Shown here one piece after another: positions 19,379 to 24,444 of a DNA stretch of 24,444 nt. Origin of the DNA: Irineochytrium annulatum (lineage: Eukaryota; Chytridiomycota; Chytridiomycetes; Chytridiales; Chytridiaceae). Made by a program: the position numbers and the translations under genes. How positions within the stretch are numbered: the first letter of the stretch is position 1; each line of letters begins with the position of its first letter. Location: contig JADGJL010000342.1 of assembly GCA_027600665.1 (NCBI GenBank), positions 1 to 24,444 of the forward strand. Reading direction: 5' to 3'. The notes under the pieces are model-generated. The model did not search any database and was not told the origin of the DNA. It saw only the letters and a program-made list of their open reading frames with translations.

Positions 19379-20016
19379 ATGTCGGCAGACTTGCAAAAGT
19401 GAGTGTTGCTGACGATTGATCGATCCATGGGCAGCATTCTAAGTGGCCTCCTTCCGCAGCTTCGTAAAGTACGACGCCTTCGCCGATACTGGCGATGACA
19501 ACAACCTCGAGGTCCACGGCTACATCCGTAAGTCACTCGACATTTCTCCTCGAGTTTAACCCTTTTCTGATCGTCCCGCAGACATCCGTATTCAGCAGCG
19601 TGCTGGTCGGAAAACCTTGACCACCGTGCAAGGGCTGCCGGAAGAGTTGGACCCGAAGCGGATTCTGAAGGCGTTTAAGAAGGTACGTTTTCTGCTCGTC
19701 GAAAGATACCCTTTTGCTCTTCATCGTGATGAAATACTTTTTGCTATTTAACCCAGCTCTTCGATTATACAATGAGAAGAAACCTTTTCTGACACCTTCC
19801 ATCTGTTCATTTCCGATTTGTTCATTCACAATGCGTGCATTTTACTAACTGAGAACTTCCGGCTGCTAGGATTTCGCCTGCAACGGCAACGTCGTCGAAG
19901 ACCCGGATATGGGGGAGGTTATTCAGTTGCAAGGGGACCAGCGGACAAAGGTGCAGCAGTTCCTTATCTCAGAGGAGATCGCGACGAAGGACAAGGTTAA
20001 GATCCACGGTTTCTGA
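19379..20016 (+). CDS. SUI1: Translation initiation factor eIF1
   Basis: Four exons: 19379-19398, 19460-19527, 19582-19682 and 19870-20016, giving 111 residues, the normal eIF1 size. eIF1 binds the 40S subunit near the P site and enforces AUG selection during scanning. The sequence is nearly canonical: YIHIRIQQRAGRKTLTTVQG, then KAFKKDFACNGNVVEDPDMG, then EVIQLQGDQRTKVQQFL, ending VKIHGF. Introns are 61, 54 and 187 nt. The third is the longest in the window and has a perfect TACTAAC branch point at 19843-19849, 20 nt before its acceptor. The start context has A at -3, so it is not the poor context often linked to eIF1 autoregulation. It is convergent with the second aspartic protease. Confidence 0.97.
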
Positions 20017-20595
20017 GGGGAAACCGTTCGAGACGCGGCCACGGGGTCCTGCAAGTCGAGTGTCAACATACATACGGATACTCACTCCTCTGGCCCCACC
20101 CCTTACTCTCCTTTATTGGGAGGCGATTCGCATATGCATTGGCTGGACGCGATAGATCGGCATTTTAGGTTGCACTTGATGTCGCTGTACACAAATTAAA
20201 TACACAATAGTTGTCGGATATAGTATATCTAGTTATTCCTCGGGCATCCACCCGACCATAACGCGCTGACGATGCCATTTCCGTTGATGACTTGACAACC
20301 ACTGAACAGCGCGTCAACGAAGAGTCGGACGTTCAATTGAGCGATGTGCATTCAAACCGGATGTTACTTTGTTCTCATACTGCGCTTGAAAAGGCAGAGA
20401 AGATATAAAAAAAAATTGTAATTGGAAAGTTCATGCCAAAACAACTATATAAAAGTTTCCAAGTCCAAATACTAAACAAAAAACAAATGGTAGACAGAAG
20501 TAAAAACAAATCGTCATTGAAAGCAAGCTCGCGCCGGGACCGCTCCCAATGTGTCAAGATTGCCTCCCCTGGTGGTCTCCAATTGTGCCGCAGAA
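20017..20595. other. Intergenic region between convergent eIF1 and aspartic-protease genes
   Basis: This 579-bp spacer holds both 3' UTRs. It is AT-rich toward the right, with an A run at 20407-20415. No open frame has coding-like codon use, and I see no RNA gene or repeat. Confidence 0.55.
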
Positions 20596-22076
20596 TTACC
20601 AACGCACCCTCTGCTTCCTGACGGCCACTTTTCCGCTCCCCACAAGCCCACCGGGCGGGAGAGTAGGTTCCGGAGCAACCTCGGTGGCTGTAACGGTAGC
20701 TGTGGCCGTCGGATCGAGGTGGACGGCCTCGTAGAAGCCGATCTGGGAGCCGTCCTTGTCATAACTGCAAAGAAAAGAGCAACATTACTTAACAGGGGGG
20801 GCTCGAGGCAAAACAGGAGCATGATTCAACAACACTTACACAGAGTAAAACCGCCTCAGGAAGATGTCACCGAGGATGATGACCCCGCTCGCGCCACCGA
20901 CGATGCCCGTGGCGCAAACGTTCCCGCCCTTCTGCCACACCCACAAATGGGCGGGTATGTAGAACTGATAGTTCCCAATCACCATCGAAAAGTCGGGCAA
21001 CTTGGGGATCTTTGCGCAATCCACACTCCCGTCCGCCCTCACACCGAGCGCCGCATTCACGGCCGCCGCCACGCTCGTCTCCAGCATCAACAGCGTCGAC
21101 CCCGTGTCCGCGATCGCGTTCTGAATCCCCATCACGAGCGGGCCCGTCACCAGGGCGGCGCCGGGCTTCACCCCCTTGGTCTCAATCTCATACCTCGCTC
21201 CGCGGACGTCAAACTGCCAGTACGTCTGGCTCGTGAGCGGGTACCAGGCCGCCTCGCCCTTGATCCTGCCCTCGTCGTGACCCCCGAACGTGATCTCGCC
21301 GTCCCCCTCCTGGTCCTCCGTCAGGTAGATCCCGAACCTGCGCTGCCCTCGGGGCAGGCCCAGCGCGTCGAAGAAGTTCGTGGGTGTGCCGTCGTACGGC
21401 GACCCCTTGACGGAATGCTGGATCTCCGAGATGGTCGCGAACGCCAGGCCCAGCAGCCCATCCGTCCCCGAAATGGTCCTCTCCCTCTTCGAGACCCCTA
21501 TGAGCATGCCAACGGCTTTCGCGGCGGGGACGGCGGGGTCGCTGCTGGGGATGGTCACGTCCGAAACGTAGATGTCGCCCGCGACTTCGCCGGAGCCGTA
21601 CTTGGTGTCCCAGGAAAGGCCGGTGGCCTTGATGGTGGTGTCGGTCTCGACGAGCTTGTCGCCGACGCAGGAGGTGTCGGCAGCGTCCGCGGCCGCGCAG
21701 CCCGAGCCACGGACCCATGTATCTGAGCTGCCGGTGTCGATATCAAGCATAAAGTGTTGGCCGGCCTCGCCCTGCAAGTGTTGGTGGTCAGCTTCTTGTC
21801 ATGGGTGAAGGAAGCATCAGAACTAAAAACATAGATACTCACGATCGTCACGTTCAGCATGAACATAACCTGTCGGTTTGCCAAGTTGAACGTCCCCGAC
21901 GCTGGGGTGAAGTTGCCGTTGGTAGCGTCCCTATTTACCGGCCCGCCGGAGCTAATCACCTTCCTGCTCATGGGCAATTTGATGACAGACGGACTGGTCC
22001 GCGGCGCGGGGGATGCGGAGGAGAGCGCGGGGAGGGACGCGGCCAAGGCCATGACGGCGAAAACAGATCGCGCCAT
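20596..22076 (-). CDS. Pepsin-family (A1) aspartic protease with intact active site
   Basis: Exons on the minus strand are 22076-21843, 21771-20840 and 20764-20596 (introns of 71 and 75 nt), giving 444 residues. Residues 1 to about 22 (MARSVFAVMALAASLPALSS) form a clear signal peptide, followed by a short pro-segment up to about 70. The two catalytic motifs are complete: Asp90 in LDIDTGSSDTWV and Asp300 in IADTGSTLL. The flap sequence KYGSGEVAGDIY is present, as is the ILGDIFLRRFYSVYDKDGSQ block near the C-terminus. It should hydrolyse peptides at acidic pH, secreted or in the vacuole. It ends in a Thr/Val/Pro-rich tail and a basic KVAVRKQRVRW end, with no GPI-type hydrophobic terminus. Intron 1 interrupts the gene at the same place and phase as in the protease at 3570-5144, which marks them as relatives. 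Confidence 0.95.
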
Positions 22077-23200
22077 GATCGAGCTCCTGTTGGAGACTGG
22101 TGGTTTGTGGGATCGCGAGGATGTCGGCGATGTTGATGATCCAGCCATCGGTGGTCGAGGGCGGGCAGGACGGAAGGGGCCGGGTACTTCAGATCTCAAC
22201 CACGTCGGTCAGAGTAAGCCAATGTCCTCCCGAGATGCGACGAGGCGAGGTCGGGGGCGGGGCTGCAGTGCAAGAAGGAAGTCGATGCCCCAATGTCTTC
22301 GACCCTCTCTGTGTCTTCGACTCGACTAATTACAAGCCGCCAATCGGGCTGAGCTTTTTATCAGAGTCGAGCAAACTCTGAGTGTGAGGCCATCGACACG
22401 ACATCGGATCAGTTTGTCCTTTCTTGGTCGGGCTGCCCTCTTCCCTCTGCCGAAACGGCCGTAAGAAAGGACAGCAACATCAACGGCGGGGGGTTATCCA
22501 CTCGGCGTGTCAAAATAAACAGGGAAATAAACTGGGAGGTACTGAATTGTGAGAGTCCACGAAGGAACGAAGGTCGCTGGCATCCATCAACTTCCACATC
22601 GACGGCCTGCTGCCTCACATGCGTCTCTGGTCGGACATCGTGTGCTTTTGGCCGTGATTTCTCGGCTCGAGTGGCGAGACCCCGGCCGCCACCATCGTTA
22701 CAACCCAGCTCCAACGTCCTGGCATGCACCGACTCAGTCCGATGCTCTGTCCATGCCGAAGTCGCGCCAAATGTGAAATGTCGCTTGACAGGTTTATATG
22801 CCGTGACCGGCCGGTCCCAGCGTCACCAGCAAGACCGTCCATGGCACCGAACACCCGGCGCGACCAGCAGGACTCTCTCCTCGGCCGCCAACGCCAACGC
22901 CACGATGGCGTGGGGCGGCGGCGTCCGTTGATTTTCGCAAACAACATGTCGATGTCCAGCTCCTCATTTTCACGTGGGTCGCGAATCGTACGTTTCTCCC
23001 AGCGACTGTTGCTCACCTGAGCTGCTGCCGACGGATGCCTCGTGGATTGCGCCGCTGAACATCGACCTCCCCAACCTCCCGACCTCGTTCACGACTCCCC
23101 CCCGCCATCGTCCTCCGACGTCTCCCGGCCCGGCGTCGCACTGGAACCGCTGCTAGGAAGTCTCGCTCGTGGGCCGACACCACGACATCCACCAACCCGC
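22077..23200. promoter_or_regulatory. 1.1-kb divergent upstream region of aspartic-protease and INSIG genes
   Basis: This is the longest spacer in the window and separates two start codons that face apart. It is moderately GC-rich and open in several frames, but none starts with ATG and resembles a known family. Non-coding leader exons of the INSIG gene could lie here. A CACGTG box at 22971-22976 is listed separately. Nothing else stands out. Confidence 0.45.
22971..22976. promoter_or_regulatory. CACGTG E-box upstream of the INSIG gene
   Basis: A palindromic CACGTG within TTTTCACGTGGGTC lies 225 bp before the predicted INSIG start. bHLH factors, including SREBP-type proteins, can bind E-boxes, and INSIG genes are SREBP targets in animals. 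One six-base palindrome in 1.1 kb is not rare, so the regulatory role is a guess. Confidence 0.25.
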
Positions 23201-24444
23201 ATGTCAGATGACCGGCATCCGCCGGCGCCCTCCGCGGCCTCGGCGGCCCCTGTCTCGGCCACGGCCACCATCCTTTCCTCAACCGTGAATCGACAGAACC
23301 TTCACCACCGCCAGCCAGCCTCCTTCTCCCTCAACAACGCTAGCACCGTCAACGGATCCCAGACGCGATCATCATCCGCTTCCTCGACCACCACTACAAC
23401 AACCTCCTCTCTGAAGGCTTCCCTGACCCTCAACCTCCCGCATCCCACCTCCTCCTCGAATCCGCAGCAGCAACAACAACCCTCCCAGCCGCCACAGCAA
23501 CCTCCCTTCCACCCCCTGACCCGCGTCCTCTTCCTGTTCCTCCTCGGCTTCCTCTTCAGCCTCATCATCGACCACCTCCAGAAGGAAAGGGACGTGACGC
23601 GGTACCCCGCGGACGTCTCGCAGCTGTTCTCGAGCGCGAGCTGGCTGCCGTTCAGCTGTGGCTTCGCGGGGACGCTCGTGGGCACGCTGTACCCCTGGAT
23701 GGATGACTGGATGAGCAGGATGGGGCTTGAGGGGTGGGGCGTCGGCGTTATGGTCAGGCAGGGGAGGAGGAAGAGGGAGTGGAGCAGTGTTATCAGGTAT
23801 GAAGGGGAATATTGTTTGCTTTGATTCTCGTATCTCTAAAACTCGCTCTTTCTCGCTAAAAGATGCTGCGGAGGATTCCTGGGTGTTCATTACGCGGCCT
23901 CGAAGCTGCCTTGGACGAACACGGTCCAAGTGTCCCTCACGCTCGCCTTGCTCGCCGTCGGGCTTTGGTTTCTTTTCGATAGGACGTGGTCCGGATTTGC
24001 CATCTCGTCCGTCTTCGCCGTCTTGGGCACATGGGTTGTTTACCTTCTAGTCAGCAACGGCGCATACAGGTGAGAAGTGACACCACAACGAGTGGCTGGG
24101 AAGTTTGGACCGGCTTGCAGGGCTAGGAAGGGCGGATCCTTTATTTTTGCTGATTCGACGCGCGGGCGTGACCTTGTCTTATATCTGACGCCTCCAATAA
24201 CAGCATAACCCGCCCGGACTTCTTCGGCGTCCGCTCCTGGTTCCCCTGCATCCTTTACTCCTCCTGCGTCTTCTTCGGATCCATCGGGCGCGCGCTCGCG
24301 GCCCCACCGCCACCTCCCTCTGCTCCCAATCACCACCTCTACAGCGCCAGCCATCACTCGTACGCATCGTCGGCGCCGAGCTTCTCGTCGTCGTTCCATT
24401 ATGCAGATGTCGGGGGTGGCGGCGGGGCGGGGGATCTGTGGAAC
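23201..24444 (+). CDS. INSIG homologue (sterol-regulated ER membrane protein), 3' end missing
   Basis: Exons are 23201-23796, 23863-24069 and 24204 to beyond the right edge (introns of 66 and 134 nt), giving at least 348 residues. INSIG proteins are ER membrane proteins that retain SCAP-SREBP or control HMG-CoA reductase according to sterol level. Residues 1 to about 105 form a Ser/Thr/Pro/Gln-rich cytosolic head. Six membrane segments follow: RVLFLFLLGFLFSLIIDHLQ at 108-127, then FSCGFAGTLVGTLYP, CCGGFLGVHYAASKL, VQVSLTLALLAVGLWFLFDR, ISSVFAVLGTWVVYLLVSNG and SWFPCILYSSCVFFGSIGRA. The signature KREWSSVIR at 191-199 leads into the third. Where animal INSIG has KLDF or KVDF, this protein has KLPW. 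A Pro/Ser/His-rich tail follows TM6 and has no stop before the window ends. The start at 23201 is the first in-frame ATG; upstream exons are possible. Confidence 0.9.

Noticed and set aside
19371..19385. eIF1 autoregulation through a poor start-codon context
   Set aside because: The base at -3 is A, which is favourable, so the sequence does not support the weak-context mechanism known in other eukaryotes.
20551..21726. 391-codon plus-strand open frame
   Set aside because: It is antisense to the second aspartic protease, whose minus-strand frame carries every family motif. The plus-strand product is Arg/His-rich with no recognisable domain.
22615..23016. 133-codon minus-strand open frame in the divergent upstream region
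   Set aside because: It has no ATG at its start, is compositionally odd (Trp/Arg repeats) and lies in a promoter region; several frames are open here because of base composition.
1..24444. tRNA, rRNA, CRISPR arrays or intact transposable elements
   Set aside because: I saw no tRNA-like B-box with matching stems, no rRNA-like sequence, no regularly spaced repeats and no transposase, integrase or reverse-transcriptase frame. This was read by eye and is not exhaustive.

Overview
The window looks like nuclear DNA of a fungus. The genes are dense and lie on both strands. I could phase about 37 GT-AG introns, nearly all 41-75 nt long, and several carry a clear CTAAC or TACTAAC branch point. Coding exons are GC-rich with G or C at third positions, while spacers are AT-richer. 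Gene content also points to fungi: a VAC8 armadillo protein, a YDL183C-type mitochondrial K+/H+-exchange-related protein, a Q-rich metacaspase, two pepsin-family proteases, a Sec7/BIG Arf-GEF, eIF1 and an INSIG homologue. The intron density would fit an early-diverging (chytrid-type) or basidiomycete lineage, but I cannot settle which from this window.

Layout, left to right: (1) 124-373, an ambiguous short coding-like patch; (2) 357-2903 (+), a six-exon coiled-coil protein of unknown family; (3) 3570-5144 (-), a pepsin-like protease whose first active-site motif reads DTAS; (4) 5201-5555 (+), a 14-bp tandem duplication followed by a decayed coding-like fragment; (5) 5692-7490 (-), a nine-exon metacaspase; (6) 7962-10091 (-), VAC8; (7) 10151-11472 (+), a SAM-dependent O-methyltransferase starting only 59 bp from the VAC8 start; (8) 11518-12375 (-), a mitochondrial K+/H+-exchange-related protein; (9) 12559-19036 (+), a 2042-residue Sec7 Arf-GEF; (10) 19379-20016 (+), eIF1/SUI1; (11) 20596-22076 (-), a second pepsin-like protease with intact DTGS/DTGS motifs; (12) 23201 to the right edge (+), an INSIG homologue cut off by the window end.

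Most of these are ordinary housekeeping genes with no sign of a functional cluster. Loose links exist: VAC8 and the Sec7 GEF both serve vacuole/Golgi membrane traffic, the two A1 proteases are probable secretory-pathway cargo, and the metacaspase and VAC8 sit in the same orientation. The gene order itself does not suggest a pathway. I found no convincing new system. The items most worth a second look are an intron in the metacaspase gene that resembles two introns joined at a zero-length exon, the altered protease lacking a visible propeptide, the very short VAC8/methyltransferase divergent promoter, the VAC8 N-terminus that keeps its cysteines but not Met-Gly, and the gene remnant beside a tandem duplication.

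All exon boundaries were worked out by hand from splice signals, reading-frame phase and family conservation. They have not been tested against transcripts.
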